64,000 nucleotides of DNA, taken from positions 558,001 through 622,000 of the forward strand of contig CABHOK010000014.1 of NCBI GenBank assembly GCA_902168205.1, in the 5' to 3' direction. This document shows, in pieces, positions 24,176 to 32,687 of this stretch. The notes under the pieces are model-generated. The model was not told the origin of the DNA. It saw only the letters and a list, made by a program, of their open reading frames with translations, and ran no database searches. Made by a program: the position numbers and the translations under genes. Numbering within the stretch: the stretch's first letter is position 1; every line of letters starts with the position of its first letter. The DNA comes from an uncultured Chitinophaga sp. (GTDB lineage Bacteria; Bacteroidota; Bacteroidia; Cytophagales; Cyclobacteriaceae).

Positions 24176-24751
24176 ATGGTGTTTATGAAAGAAAAAGTTC
24201 GCTGCCCCTGGTGTCTAGGTTTCGACCAGTACATTGAATATCACGATAACGAATGGGGTGTGCCCGTTTATGACGATCGCGTGCATTTTGAGTTTTTAAT
24301 CCTGGAAGGTGCACAGGCAGGTTTGAGCTGGTCGACTATTCTCAAAAAACGGGAAGGTTACGGAAAAGCTTTCGCGGATTTCGATCCCGTTAAGGTTTCT
24401 AAATTTACCGAAGCTCGACTTGAGAAAATTCTGCAGGATCCGGGCATCGTTCGTAACAAGCTTAAGGTTTATGCAGCCGTTAACAATGCGAAGCGCTTTC
24501 TGGAAGTGCAGAAAGAATTTGGAACATTCAGCGACTATATCTGGGGTTTTGTTGACGGTAAACCAATCGTGAACAAACGAAAATCACTCAGTGAAGTACC
24601 TGCTACCACAAAAGAATCGGATGCGTTAAGTAAAGATCTGATCAAACGGGGATTCAAGTTTGTAGGCAGCACCGTGATGTATGCGCACATGCAGGCCTGC
24701 GGATTGGTGAATGATCACCTTGTAGATTGCTGGAGGTATAAAAAGGTATAA
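24176..24751 (+). CDS. tag: DNA-3-methyladenine glycosylase I (Tag)
   Basis: Base-excision repair enzyme that removes 3-methyladenine from DNA. It has about 191 residues from the ATG at 24176; a longer reading from 24140 lacks family similarity at its start, and an ATG at 24185 is also possible. The zinc-binding set of Tag is visible: Cys in KVRCPWC, His in EYHDNEWG, and His and Cys in AHMQACGLVNDH. WSTILKKREGYGKAFADFD is the usual core. The gene stands alone and ends at a strong bidirectional terminator shared with the convergent DedA gene. Confidence 0.93.
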   Translation: MVFMKEKVRCPWCLGFDQYIEYHDNEWGVPVYDDRVHFEFLILEGAQAGLSWSTILKKREGYGKAFADFDPVKVSKFTEARLEKILQDPGIVRNKLKVYAAVNNAKRFLEVQKEFGTFSDYIWGFVDGKPIVNKRKSLSEVPATTKESDALSKDLIKRGFKFVGSTVMYAHMQACGLVNDHLVDCWRYKKV

Positions 24752-24785
24752 ATGCCGGAGTATATATACACTCCGGCATTCTTTA
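24751..24785. terminator. Bidirectional terminator between tag and dedA-like gene
   Basis: A perfect hairpin with arms ATGCCGGAGT and ACTCCGGCAT around an AT-only loop (24752-24779), followed by TTCTTTATTA. It lies between convergent genes and can serve both. Confidence 0.85.
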
Positions 24786-25436
24786 TTAGGCTTGCTGTGA
24801 TTTTGTTCTGCTGCGAATAACTTCAATGATCGGAGGAAGTATAGATACGAAGATGATTCCGAAGATCACGTATGTGAAATTATTCTTGATAACCGGAATG
24901 CCTCCGAAGAAATAGCCGAGGAAAAGAAAGCTGCCCACCCAGGCAATACCACCAATTACATTGAAGCTCGCAAATTTGGTATAGCTCATCGCGCCTATAC
25001 CGGCAACAAAAGGAGCAAACGTGCGGATGATGGGAATAAAGCGCGCATAGATAATTGTTTTGCCGCCATGCTTGTTATAGAACGCCTGTGTTTTGTTCAA
25101 GTAATCAACCTTCAATAATTTATATTTTCCACTGAAAGCGCGCGGACCTATATATTTACCGATGTGGTAGTTTACCAGATCGCCCAGTATAGCAGCAATG
25201 CATAACAACACAAACATGAAGAAGACATTGAGACCTGTATCAGGTTTGGCAATGATAGCACCGGCAGCAAACAACAACGAATCGCCCGGAAGAAACGGAG
25301 TAACTACCAAACCAGTCTCAGCAAAAATGATCAGGAAGAGAATGAGGTACGTCCACGTTTTGTAATCGCTAACAATTTCAACGAGGTGATGATCGATGTG
25401 AAGAATGAAATCGATGATCGACTTAATGAATTCCAT
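24786..25436 (-). CDS. DedA-family membrane protein
   Basis: Inner-membrane protein of 216 residues from the DedA/VTT family, implicated in undecaprenyl-phosphate or phospholipid flipping and in membrane homeostasis. The conserved acidic and glycine motifs are present: FAETGLVVTPFLPGDSLLFAAG, LGDLVNYHIGKYIG and YARFIPIIRTFAPFVAGIGAM with the essential arginines. About five hydrophobic segments are visible. It is transcribed as a single gene, with terminators on both sides (24751-24785 and 25484-25516). Confidence 0.92.
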   Translation of the reverse strand: MEFIKSIIDFILHIDHHLVEIVSDYKTWTYLILFLIIFAETGLVVTPFLPGDSLLFAAGAIIAKPDTGLNVFFMFVLLCIAAILGDLVNYHIGKYIGPRAFSGKYKLLKVDYLNKTQAFYNKHGGKTIIYARFIPIIRTFAPFVAGIGAMSYTKFASFNVIGGIAWVGSFLFLGYFFGGIPVIKNNFTYVIFGIIFVSILPPIIEVIRSRTKSQQA

Positions 25437-25474
25437 AAGGGTTTTTTAGTAAGATTTAAATTCAACTATAACGC

Positions 25475-25516
25475 ACAAAAATAACAAAGCCTTCCATGTA
25501 TCACAGAAGGCTTTGT
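25475..25516 (-). terminator. Terminator after M28 peptidase gene
   Basis: Stem ACAAAGCCTTC (25484-25494) with GAAGGCTTTGT (25506-25516). Read on the minus strand it is followed by TATTTTTGTG, a T-rich tail, so it ends the transcript of the peptidase gene just upstream. Confidence 0.8.
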
Positions 25517-25541
25517 TTTATAATACTGTAAATTCTTCCTG

Positions 25542-27134
25542 TTATTTTCTCGGAATCAGTCCGTCACGGTTTGCAGCGAGCCATGCAAATGCAGCAATCA
25601 TGGTAGCGTTGTGTTTCAGATCCGGTTCAAGAGCTTTGTCATACAAGTCCATGCTGGTGTGGTGCGTACGCGTTCCATACTCGATCGGGTCTTGAATGAA
25701 TTGAAATCCGGGTAACCCGATAGCATCAAACGAAAGGTGATCTGTTCCTCCTGTATTCTGCAACGTTAATGTAGAGGCTCCCATTTTGTTAAAAGGTTTT
25801 AACCAGCTGCGGAATACCGGCGCAACGTTGTTATTACCTTGCAGATATACTCCGCGAAATTTACCGGTACCATTGTCCATATTCAGGTACACTGAAAATT
25901 TCTCTGCACCTGGTTTCAGTTGAACAGAATCGTAAGGATAAGCTTTATCAAGACGCTCGCCATAAGTTCGTTTTACATACGAGCGTGAACCGAGTAATCC
26001 TTGTTCCTCACCACCCCACAACGCAATGCGTATAGTACGCTTTGGTGTTACGCCTAATGATTTTAAAATGCGCATCGCTTCCATCATCACTGCGGAGCCT
26101 GCGGCATTATCAGTAGTACCCGTGCCGCTGTGCCACGAGTCCAGGTGAGCACCAATCATTACAACTTCATCTTTCAAATCGCTTCCCGGAATTTCTCCGA
26201 TAACATTATAGCCTGGGGCTGATGGCGTGAACTCTGTCTCAAGCGTGAGTTCCAGCTTTACAGTTTGTCCTTTTTGAATCTGACGAAGCATGCGGTTATA
26301 GTGTTCGGCAGCAACTACAACCTGTGGAAGAATTTTAGGGGCATTTGCTTTATAAGCCGATACACGTTTGCTGAAAGGTGTTTCAGCAGGATATGGGATG
26401 GTAGCGGCAGAGACGGTTAATGTACCATCCTCCAGGCGTGCCGATGAACTTGCTTCCAATACAGCAATAGCACCTTCTTTCTGGCAGAGGTCCCATTTCA
26501 GGTAGGCCAACCGTTGTGGCTCTGTGGGTGCCTGAAATCTTCTGCCACTAAATGATTCGCTCACATCCGCATTAGCCATTTGAAGCAACGTTGAATCATT
26601 CAATCGCGAAGCATCAGCTTTGAAGCCGGGCTTTACCGGTGTTGGCAGACTAAAGAGAACAATTTTGCCTTTCAGCTTTCCTTTATACTGATTCAGATCT
26701 TCTTCTTTTTTTATATCGAGGTAAACGGCTTCAGCACTTACTGTTCCTTTTACTCCGGGGGTCCACGCTTTTGGGTACGCGATTACCGGGAAATATACCG
26801 GCCCCGTATTCTGCAAGCTAAATTTCTTCAACTGCCAGCCGCGACCGAAGTCTTCTTCCCATGTATCGAAGTGTACATTTTGTACGCCCCACGATTCCAA
26901 TGTAGACTTTGCATAATCGGCTGCTTTTTTATACCCGGGCGAGTTGGTTAGACGCGGTCCGTGAATATCCGTGAGCATACTCAGAATGTCCATCACTTGC
27001 GAATGGTCCATTCCTTCACGTTTTATTTTTGATACCATCGCGGTATCAATCTTTTCGGGTTGCTGTGCCAGCACAACGCCCGGTATGAGCGCAGGCAGCG
27101 TAATTAAAAGCTGCTGTAAAGATCTCCTTATCAT
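25542..27134 (-). CDS. Exported M28-family metallopeptidase with PA-type insert
   Basis: Zinc aminopeptidase/carboxypeptidase of 530 residues with a signal peptide (1-23, ending VLAQQ). The five metal ligands expected for the family can be read: His in GAHLDSWHSG, Asp in TTDNAAGSA, the catalytic Glu pair in WGGEEQGLLGS, Asp in LNMDNGTG and His in THHTSMDLYD. A protease-associated domain lies between about residues 150 and 290. Substrate preference is unknown. It is divergent from a small Kazal-type lipoprotein gene 129 bases away, raising the possibility of a protease-inhibitor pair. Confidence 0.9.
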   Translation of the reverse strand: MIRRSLQQLLITLPALIPGVVLAQQPEKIDTAMVSKIKREGMDHSQVMDILSMLTDIHGPRLTNSPGYKKAADYAKSTLESWGVQNVHFDTWEEDFGRGWQLKKFSLQNTGPVYFPVIAYPKAWTPGVKGTVSAEAVYLDIKKEEDLNQYKGKLKGKIVLFSLPTPVKPGFKADASRLNDSTLLQMANADVSESFSGRRFQAPTEPQRLAYLKWDLCQKEGAIAVLEASSSARLEDGTLTVSAATIPYPAETPFSKRVSAYKANAPKILPQVVVAAEHYNRMLRQIQKGQTVKLELTLETEFTPSAPGYNVIGEIPGSDLKDEVVMIGAHLDSWHSGTGTTDNAAGSAVMMEAMRILKSLGVTPKRTIRIALWGGEEQGLLGSRSYVKRTYGERLDKAYPYDSVQLKPGAEKFSVYLNMDNGTGKFRGVYLQGNNNVAPVFRSWLKPFNKMGASTLTLQNTGGTDHLSFDAIGLPGFQFIQDPIEYGTRTHHTSMDLYDKALEPDLKHNATMIAAFAWLAANRDGLIPRK

Positions 27135-27249
27135 AATCAGGTTTAAAGGTTAATGATTCTCTTCAAAAATAAAGAACAGCCTCCTGGTAAGAGTTACCGC
27201 TTATTTAATTTTTATGCAGACGGGCATGATTCTTTTTATATACCTCACC

Positions 27250-27256
27250 GGAGGAG
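27250..27256 (+). promoter_or_regulatory. Strong Shine-Dalgarno site deciding the Kazal-gene start
   Basis: GGAGGAG ends 7 bases before the ATG at 27264. Such a clear site is uncommon in this window and supports that ATG over the upstream ATG at 27153, which would precede a signal peptide by 37 residues. Confidence 0.7.
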
Positions 27257-27263
27257 CCAGAAC

Positions 27264-27488
27264 ATGAAAAAGATATTAATACTGTTTTTTGTAATGCTGG
27301 GATTACTCGCGTGTGATGATGATGACAATGACAGCAGGTCTTGTATCGATCCATCGAAGATTAAAGATGTAGTGGCCTGCCCCCAGGTTGTTGACCCAGT
27401 GTGTGGTTGCAACCACCAAACGTATCAGAACGAATGTATAGCAGAAGGATCGGGCGTTACTTCCTGGACTAAAGGTGCCTGCCCTTGA
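27264..27488 (+). CDS. Kazal-type protease-inhibitor-like lipoprotein (74 aa)
   Basis: Small lipoprotein with a signal peptide and lipobox (MLGLLAC, Cys near residue 17) followed by an Asp-rich stretch (DDDDND), which suggests surface exposure. The mature part has one Kazal-like module with cysteines in the order CIDP, ACPQVVDPVCGCNHQTYQNEC, WTKGAC; the PVCGxxxxTYxNxC core is the family hallmark. Such modules inhibit serine proteases, but the reactive-site residue gives no target. The gene is divergent from an exported M28 peptidase. It ends one base from the stop of the convergent lipoprotein gene at 27490. Confidence 0.82.
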   Translation: MKKILILFFVMLGLLACDDDDNDSRSCIDPSKIKDVVACPQVVDPVCGCNHQTYQNECIAEGSGVTSWTKGACP

Positions 27489-27489
27489 T

Positions 27490-27990
27490 TTACTTTTTAG
27501 TGGCTGCTAATACTGCTTGCTTCTTCGTTATATAAATATGCCACACGCCCTGCAGTTGTTCTATACCATCGGGCATGGGCATAACAATAGGCTTGGAGTA
27601 CAGCAACTCTTCGTATTCATTTTGTTTATCGTCAGTATATAATTTTTGAATATTGTCCTGAACGGAACCTGTTACCATGCCGGCTACATACGCCTCTATC
27701 AGTTGTTGCTCGATCAGGTCGGCTGTACTTTTACCAGGAACTGTCCAATGGATTTTCACTTCGTATTCGCCGGCGATGGAATCAACTTTTGTTGAATCGA
27801 ATTTCACTTTTTGAAGCGCTGCAAAAACAGTCTGGCCTTTAGTCAATGCGGCTGTTACAATATCAGAATCGCTGAGCTTCACAATTTTCTGTTCTTCCAT
27901 GCCTTCGTGTAAGCGCTTGCGTTGCTCGTCAGACAATCTGCCACCACAAGCCGTTAACACCACCAATGCGAAAAAAATGACCTTCTTCAT
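27490..27990 (-). CDS. Hypothetical lipoprotein (166 aa)
   Basis: I do not recognise this family. The ATG at 27990 gives a proper lipoprotein signal (MKKVIFFALVVLTACGG); an ATG at 28026 would add 12 residues before it. The mature part is mixed helix/strand and highly charged (EEQKIVKLSDSDIVTAALTKGQ, VWHIYITKKQAVLAATKK at the end). Membrane anchoring in the periplasm is likely. It is convergent with the Kazal-type gene and divergent from prfA. No role can be proposed from context. Confidence 0.7.
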   Translation of the reverse strand: MKKVIFFALVVLTACGGRLSDEQRKRLHEGMEEQKIVKLSDSDIVTAALTKGQTVFAALQKVKFDSTKVDSIAGEYEVKIHWTVPGKSTADLIEQQLIEAYVAGMVTGSVQDNIQKLYTDDKQNEYEELLYSKPIVMPMPDGIEQLQGVWHIYITKKQAVLAATKK

Positions 27991-28086
27991 GGCTGTAAAT
28001 TTCAGGTGGCAGACGTCAAAATCCAAATTGGTAGCGGGTTCATCAGAGTGTTTGTTTCATCCATCTGATGTATCGTATCTATTAGC

Positions 28087-28094
28087 TACCTTTG
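28087..28094 (+). promoter_or_regulatory. -7 promoter element of prfA
   Basis: TACCTTTG is an exact match to the Bacteroidota -7 consensus TAnnTTTG, 17 bases before the prfA ATG at 28112. No convincing -33 box is seen at the usual distance. Confidence 0.5.
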
Positions 28095-28111
28095 CCGACT
28101 GATTTTAGAAT

Positions 28112-29188
28112 ATGATCGAAAAACTCGAAGAAATTAAGCTGCGGTTTGAGGAAGTGGGCCTGCTCCTGGCTCAACCGGACACCGTTAATGATATCAAAAA
28201 ATTTTCGCAGCTCAGCAAAGAATACAGAGACCTCGAAAAAATTGTTGTTAAGTACAACCAGTATAAAGATGCACGCGGCCACCTGCAGCAGGCGAAAGAG
28301 GTTTTGGAAAAAGAAAAAGACCCGGAGTTGCGCGAGCTTGCCAAAATGGAAATCGATGAGCTCGAGCCGAAGATTGAAGAATTTGATGGTCAGTTGAAAG
28401 AACTGCTCATTCCGAAAGATCCCAACGATGATAAAAATGTACTGCTCGAAATCCGTGCAGGTACAGGTGGTGATGAGGCTGCAATTTTTGCCGGAGACCT
28501 TTGGAGAATGTATCAACGCTTCTGCGATAAACGTGGATTGAAAATGGCCGTGCTCGATGTAACAGAAGGTACAGCCGGTGGCTATAAAGAAGTAATCAGC
28601 AGCGTAAGTGGCGAAGGTGCTTACGGCTTGTTAAAATTTGAATCCGGTGTACACCGTGTACAGCGTGTACCGGCTACAGAACAACAAGGTCGCGTGCATA
28701 CATCAGCCGCATCTGTGGTAGCGCTTCCGGAAGTTGAAGACGTGGAAGAAGTTGTTATTAACCCGGCAGATATAGAGATACAGACCGCACGCTCGAGCGG
28801 TGCCGGTGGACAGAACGTAAACAAGGTTGAAACAAAAGTACAGTTAACGCACAAACCATCCGGTATAGTTATTACCTGCCAGGTAGAACGTTCGCAGCAC
28901 GGTAACCGTGAGCGGGCGTTGCAAATGCTGAAAACAAAACTCTATGAAATAGAAGTAGAGAAACAGCAAAATGAGTTAGGTACTGCGAGAAGATCGTTGG
29001 TAAGAAGCGGAGATCGTTCTGAAAAAATAAGAACCTATAATTACCCGCAAAGCCGTGTTACGGACCATCGCATAGGCTATACGGTATATAATCTGCCCGC
29101 TGTAATGAACGGAGAGCTTGATGATTTTATAGAGCAGCTTCGTATAGCAGACAGTGCTGAGAAAATGACAGAAGGTTCCAATCAGTAA
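28112..29188 (+). CDS. prfA: Peptide chain release factor 1
   Basis: Translation termination factor RF1, reading UAA and UAG stop codons. The 358 residues are the standard length. The peptidyl-tRNA hydrolysis motif GGQ is at residues 232-234 in [17 protein letters not shown]. The codon-recognition tripeptide PAT ([17 protein letters not shown]) is the RF1 type (RF2 has SPF). The coiled-coil N-terminal domain and the C-terminal helical domain are complete. Preceded by a good -7 promoter element; the gene appears monocistronic, with about 200 non-coding bases after it. Confidence 0.97.
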   Translation: MIEKLEEIKLRFEEVGLLLAQPDTVNDIKKFSQLSKEYRDLEKIVVKYNQYKDARGHLQQAKEVLEKEKDPELRELAKMEIDELEPKIEEFDGQLKELLIPKDPNDDKNVLLEIRAGTGGDEAAIFAGDLWRMYQRFCDKRGLKMAVLDVTEGTAGGYKEVISSVSGEGAYGLLKFESGVHRVQRVPATEQQGRVHTSAASVVALPEVEDVEEVVINPADIEIQTARSSGAGGQNVNKVETKVQLTHKPSGIVITCQVERSQHGNRERALQMLKTKLYEIEVEKQQNELGTARRSLVRSGDRSEKIRTYNYPQSRVTDHRIGYTVYNLPAVMNGELDDFIEQLRIADSAEKMTEGSNQ

Positions 29189-29384
29189 CATTTATTTAGA
29201 ATATAAATTCTGGCAAAAGGCAAACTAACCTGAGTGTGTTTCGTTTCTTGCTTGCTAAAGGGGCTTTGCTGAAGATCTACAATAAAATAAAGGATATAGA
29301 CGTCTTCAGCTAGTAAAAAGAAAAAGCGTTGAAATATAGTATCAGCGCAGTTTTCGTTAATTTTAAATTGAGATAATTCACAAT

Positions 29385-29981
29385 ATGAAAAAAGGACTAA
29401 TTGTTATCGGGGTCATTCTTCTTCTAGTTTTGATTCTGTATGGTTTTTTTGCAGGCCGTTACAACACCATGGTTGAACTGCAGGAAAACATTCCAAAAGA
29501 GTGGGCTCAGGTTGAAACACAGTATCAGCGCAGAGCTGATCTTATTCCGAACCTGGTAAACACCGTAAAGGGCTATGCTAATTTTGAACAGGAAACACTT
29601 ACCAAAGTAGTGGAGGCCCGTGCCAGCGCTACACAGGTAAAGATCGATCCGAGCAATATTACTCCGGAGCAACTTCAGCAATTTCAACAGGCACAAAATG
29701 GTTTGAGCTCTGCTTTGAGTCGCCTGTTAGTAGTAGCCGAAAATTATCCTGAGTTGAAAGCCAACCAGAATTTCCTTGATCTTCAGGCTCAGCTTGAAGG
29801 TACCGAGAATAGAATTACAGTAGCTAGAACTCGCTTCAATGAAGTGGTTCAGCCGTACAATGTATATATCAAGCGCTTCCCGAATAATATGCTTGCCGGT
29901 ATGTATGGATTTACACCGAAGGGATATTTTGAAGCTGCAGCGGGTTCAGAAAAAGCCCCAACTGTAGATTTCGGAAAGTAA
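29385..29981 (+). CDS. LemA family protein
   Basis: Membrane-anchored helical protein of 198 residues. A single N-terminal hydrophobic helix (residues 4-24) is followed by the LemA core: NTMVELQENIPKEWAQVETQYQRRADLIPNLVNTVKGYA, then VARTRFNEVVQPYNVYIKRFPNN. Function of the family is not well defined. Often lemA is paired with a TPM-domain gene, but none follows here, so the gene is single. It ends at a hairpin terminator shared with the convergent DUF2306 gene. Confidence 0.92.
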   Translation: MKKGLIVIGVILLLVLILYGFFAGRYNTMVELQENIPKEWAQVETQYQRRADLIPNLVNTVKGYANFEQETLTKVVEARASATQVKIDPSNITPEQLQQFQQAQNGLSSALSRLLVVAENYPELKANQNFLDLQAQLEGTENRITVARTRFNEVVQPYNVYIKRFPNNMLAGMYGFTPKGYFEAAAGSEKAPTVDFGK

Positions 29982-30016
29982 AAGATCTTCAAACTCTCCG
30001 CTTGCAAACAGAGAGA

Positions 30017-30050
30017 AAAGCCTGGCCACGGTGGTCAGGCTTTATTTTTT
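30017..30050. terminator. Terminator between lemA-like and DUF2306 genes
   Basis: AAAGCCTGGCCA / TGGTCAGGCTTT stem with a CGG loop, followed by ATTTTTT. It overlaps the last codons of the convergent gene. Confidence 0.85.
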
Positions 30051-30680
30051 GTTAACGGTTAAGATTTCTGCAGCAGCTTTTCTTCGTATCAGCCACTCGG
30101 CAATCAGCAGATTCGGTATCCATCCCAGCCAGGCAACAATCATATAGCCATCCATCGGATGTGGGTAGAAAACAAATACAATAATATACTTCCATGCGCG
30201 CAGTGTCAGTGCAGAAAGTGTTAGTGCATAACTGCGCAACATAAAATTTCCGTGCTCTATATAGTTCTGTTTCCTGATTTCAATCCAGGCTTTCGCAGTA
30301 AAGAAAATCCAAAGTATACTGAGTATGCTAAAGGCAATCTGCGAGGGCATTCCTCCATTTGCATATAGCGCCATAACGAAACTTGCTGGTCCGGATATAA
30401 ATACGATGATCAGGATATATATTTTGCCAACCATTCGGTGAACGGTAGAGAATTTCCGAAGTGGATCATAAAACTGCGTAAATCCGGCAATCAAAAGAAA
30501 TATACTGGAGAGCACATGTATAAAGAAAGACACCTTCCAAACAGGATTGTGAATGATCCACTGCTTTATGTTTAGAAATTTAACATCCGTCTCCAACGAA
30601 AGATAGGGCAACGTTATACGAATCATCAATAGCGTAAAGAACAAGAGCAGAGCATAACGAATAATTTTAGTTGCTTTCAT
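30042..30680 (-). CDS. DUF2306 membrane protein
   Basis: Polytopic membrane protein of about 212 residues from the ATG at 30680 (an ATG at 30734 would add 18 residues before the first helix). Six or seven hydrophobic helices are seen. The DUF2306 hallmark is the stretch with WIEIRKQNYIEHGNFMLRSYALTLSALTLRAW, in which the conserved His and Arg might bind a cofactor. Another His is in FSTVHRMVGKIYILI. Function unknown. The gene is alone on its strand and divergent from the YARHG lipoprotein gene. Confidence 0.82.
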   Translation of the reverse strand: MKATKIIRYALLLFFTLLMIRITLPYLSLETDVKFLNIKQWIIHNPVWKVSFFIHVLSSIFLLIAGFTQFYDPLRKFSTVHRMVGKIYILIIVFISGPASFVMALYANGGMPSQIAFSILSILWIFFTAKAWIEIRKQNYIEHGNFMLRSYALTLSALTLRAWKYIIVFVFYPHPMDGYMIVAWLGWIPNLLIAEWLIRRKAAAEILTVNKK

Positions 30681-30736
30681 GATCGGAAGTATAAATCTCC
30701 TTAACTTAAAATTAAAATCAAACCAGAAATTCATTC

Positions 30737-31570
30737 ATGAAAAGTCTTTTCGGGTATAGCTTCGTTTTTCTTTTTTTCCTGGCATCGTGTGGTAAAAAGG
30801 AAAACACAGAAAATAAAACAGCCGCCAGCGATCCGACTTCTGATGATACAACATCGGTTATGAAACCTGTCAAGATCGATGCAAGAAAGATTGGTCCGGA
30901 AAAATCAACCGAGCAGGAGAAGATAGAGCAAGCTATCGAGCAGATGGAGAAAAACAAATCGCTGCCGATTGTCGGGTATTGGGTTGGTGCATTCGGAAAA
31001 AACAAAATTAATATAGCGCTGGCCGGTATAGCAAACGATCAGGCAATCGGCTATACCGTATGTGCAGGCAACTATAGACCTATAGAAGGAAAAGTATCTG
31101 TGACGGGAGATTCCATATATACCTTTCAAATGAAGGAACCCGGAACGGATCAATATGATGGCGAATTTCATTTTATGGTCAACACGAACAAAGGGGTAAT
31201 GGAAGGCTCATGGGCACCCTTTAAGAAAGGTGCCGCTACATCAAAGAAGTTCACTTTAACGAAAAAAGCATTCGAGTATAACACAGACGCAGGAATCTAT
31301 CCGCAGGCTTCGAGCGAGCTGCTGGGAGAAGCGGATGTGGAAAATATGTTAGAGGAGGAACTCGAAGTGATGCGAAATGAAATTTATGCACGCCATGGAT
31401 ATTCCTTTAAAGATAAAGAGATGCGTGCACGATTCGATTCAACTTCATGGTATATACCGATGGGGGTTGACATCCGCGAACAACTAACGGATATAGAAGT
31501 GCAGAACATTGATCTTATATACCGGTACGAAGAATACTACGAAGAAAATTACGATTCGTACGGCCGGTAA
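30737..31570 (+). CDS. YARHG-domain lipoprotein
   Basis: Lipoprotein of 277 residues with a signal peptide and lipobox (FLASCGKKEN). A Lys/Glu-rich spacer (about 20-75) is followed by a beta-rich central region (IVGYWVGAFGKNKINIALAGI to GVMEGSWAPF) and a C-terminal YARHG domain (LEVMRNEIYARHGYSFKDKEMRARF). YARHG is an extracellular module of unknown function, proposed to bind cell-wall material. The gene ends at a strong hairpin terminator convergent with asd. It is likely monocistronic. Confidence 0.85.
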   Translation: MKSLFGYSFVFLFFLASCGKKENTENKTAASDPTSDDTTSVMKPVKIDARKIGPEKSTEQEKIEQAIEQMEKNKSLPIVGYWVGAFGKNKINIALAGIANDQAIGYTVCAGNYRPIEGKVSVTGDSIYTFQMKEPGTDQYDGEFHFMVNTNKGVMEGSWAPFKKGAATSKKFTLTKKAFEYNTDAGIYPQASSELLGEADVENMLEEELEVMRNEIYARHGYSFKDKEMRARFDSTSWYIPMGVDIREQLTDIEVQNIDLIYRYEEYYEENYDSYGR

Positions 31571-31575
31571 AAAAG

Positions 31576-31605
31576 AAAGGTCATCTGTTTAGATGACCTT
31601 TTTTA
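31576..31605. terminator. Terminator between YARHG lipoprotein gene and asd
   Basis: Perfect stem AAAGGTCATCT / AGATGACCTTT with a GTTT loop, flanked by A-run and T-run, so bidirectional. Confidence 0.9.
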
Positions 31606-31625
31606 TATCTGTCAGTGCTTTGTTG

Positions 31626-32621
31626 TTACTCGGCCACTAGACTTTTCTCTAACATAAACTCAGCGATCTGCACTGCGTTGGTAGCGGCACCTTTACGGAG
31701 ATTATCAGCAACGATCCACATGTTTAATGTGTTAGGTTGTGATTCATCTCTGCGCAGACGACCTACAAATACTTCATCACGACCATGTGAATTGATCGGC
31801 ATCGGGTAAATGTTGTTCTTCGGATCATCCTGAACAATTACGCCCGGAGTATCAGCAAGTATGGAACGTACTTCGCTCAGCTTGAAGTCTTCGTAAAACT
31901 CTACGTTAACAGCTTCTGAGTGACCGCCTACTGAAGGAATACGCACCGTAGTAGAAGTAACGCCAATGGTATTGTCGTTAAGAATCTTGCGCGTTTCATT
32001 CACCATCTTCATTTCCTCTTTGGTATAACCATTGTCAAGGAACGAATCGATGTGTGGAAGCGCGTTCATATCGATCGGGTGTGGATAAACTTTAGGACCA
32101 TCAATGCCTTTGCGCTCGTCCATCATTTGTTGAACTGCATCTTTACCGGTACCGGTTACAGACTGGTACGTAGAAACAACAATTCTTTTGATCTTATATT
32201 TCTTATGCAGCGGAGCCAACGCCATTACCATTTGAATGGTAGAGCAATTCGGATTCGCGATAATGCGATCATCTATTGTGATAACATGACCGTTGATTTC
32301 AGGAACAACCAGTTTTTTAGTCGCGTCCATTCGCCAGGCAGAAGAGTTGTCGATCACGATCGTACCAACTTCAGCAAATTTAGGAGCCCACTCCAGTGAA
32401 GTTCCTCCACCAGCAGAGAATATAGCAACATCCGGAGCAAGCTTTACAGCTTCTTCCATCCCCTTTATAGTATATTCCTTACCCTTAAACTTAAGTTTCT
32501 GACCTACTGATTTAGCAGAAGCTACTAAATACAATTCATCAAATCTAAAATCCCGTTCCTCCATTACTTTGAGGATCTCTTGGCCCACGAGTCCGGTGGC
32601 GCCTACAACTGCGAGTTTCAT
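31626..32621 (-). CDS. asd: Aspartate-semialdehyde dehydrogenase
   Basis: NADPH-dependent enzyme reducing aspartyl phosphate to aspartate semialdehyde, the branch point to lysine/diaminopimelate, threonine and methionine. The 331 residues match the family. The Rossmann motif is VVGATGLVGQEILKVM, the catalytic cysteine lies in ANPNCSTIQMVMAL, and the substrate-binding His is in VGGHSEAVNVEF. It is single on its strand; lysA of the same pathway lies at 39.9 kb. A minus-strand TACTTTTG -7 element at 32653-32660 precedes it. Confidence 0.96.
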   Translation of the reverse strand: MKLAVVGATGLVGQEILKVMEERDFRFDELYLVASAKSVGQKLKFKGKEYTIKGMEEAVKLAPDVAIFSAGGGTSLEWAPKFAEVGTIVIDNSSAWRMDATKKLVVPEINGHVITIDDRIIANPNCSTIQMVMALAPLHKKYKIKRIVVSTYQSVTGTGKDAVQQMMDERKGIDGPKVYPHPIDMNALPHIDSFLDNGYTKEEMKMVNETRKILNDNTIGVTSTTVRIPSVGGHSEAVNVEFYEDFKLSEVRSILADTPGVIVQDDPKNNIYPMPINSHGRDEVFVGRLRRDESQPNTLNMWIVADNLRKGAATNAVQIAEFMLEKSLVAE

Positions 32622-32652
32622 TTTATTTTGTACTTTTAAGTTTTAAGGTTTG

Positions 32653-32660
32653 CAAAAGTA
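32653..32660 (-). promoter_or_regulatory. -7 promoter element of asd
   Basis: On the minus strand this reads TACTTTTG, matching TAnnTTTG, 31 bases before the asd ATG. A -33 box at the usual distance was not found. Confidence 0.4.
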
Positions 32661-32687
32661 ATCTATTCCGTTGTGCCTAATAAAAAC

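Noticed and set aside
28082-28516. Minus-strand open frame of 144 codons opposite the start of prfA
   Set aside because: Phe/Leu-rich shadow of the Lys/Glu-rich coiled coil of RF1; no independent support.
29268-29310. Inverted repeat GCTGAAGA/TCTTCAGC after prfA
   Set aside because: Only 8 bases with a 27-base loop and no T-run; too weak to call a terminator or an RNA element.
32080-32088. Perfect DnaA box (TGTGGATAA) inside asd
   Set aside because: Isolated, within coding sequence, with no second box nearby; expected by chance about once in this amount of DNA.
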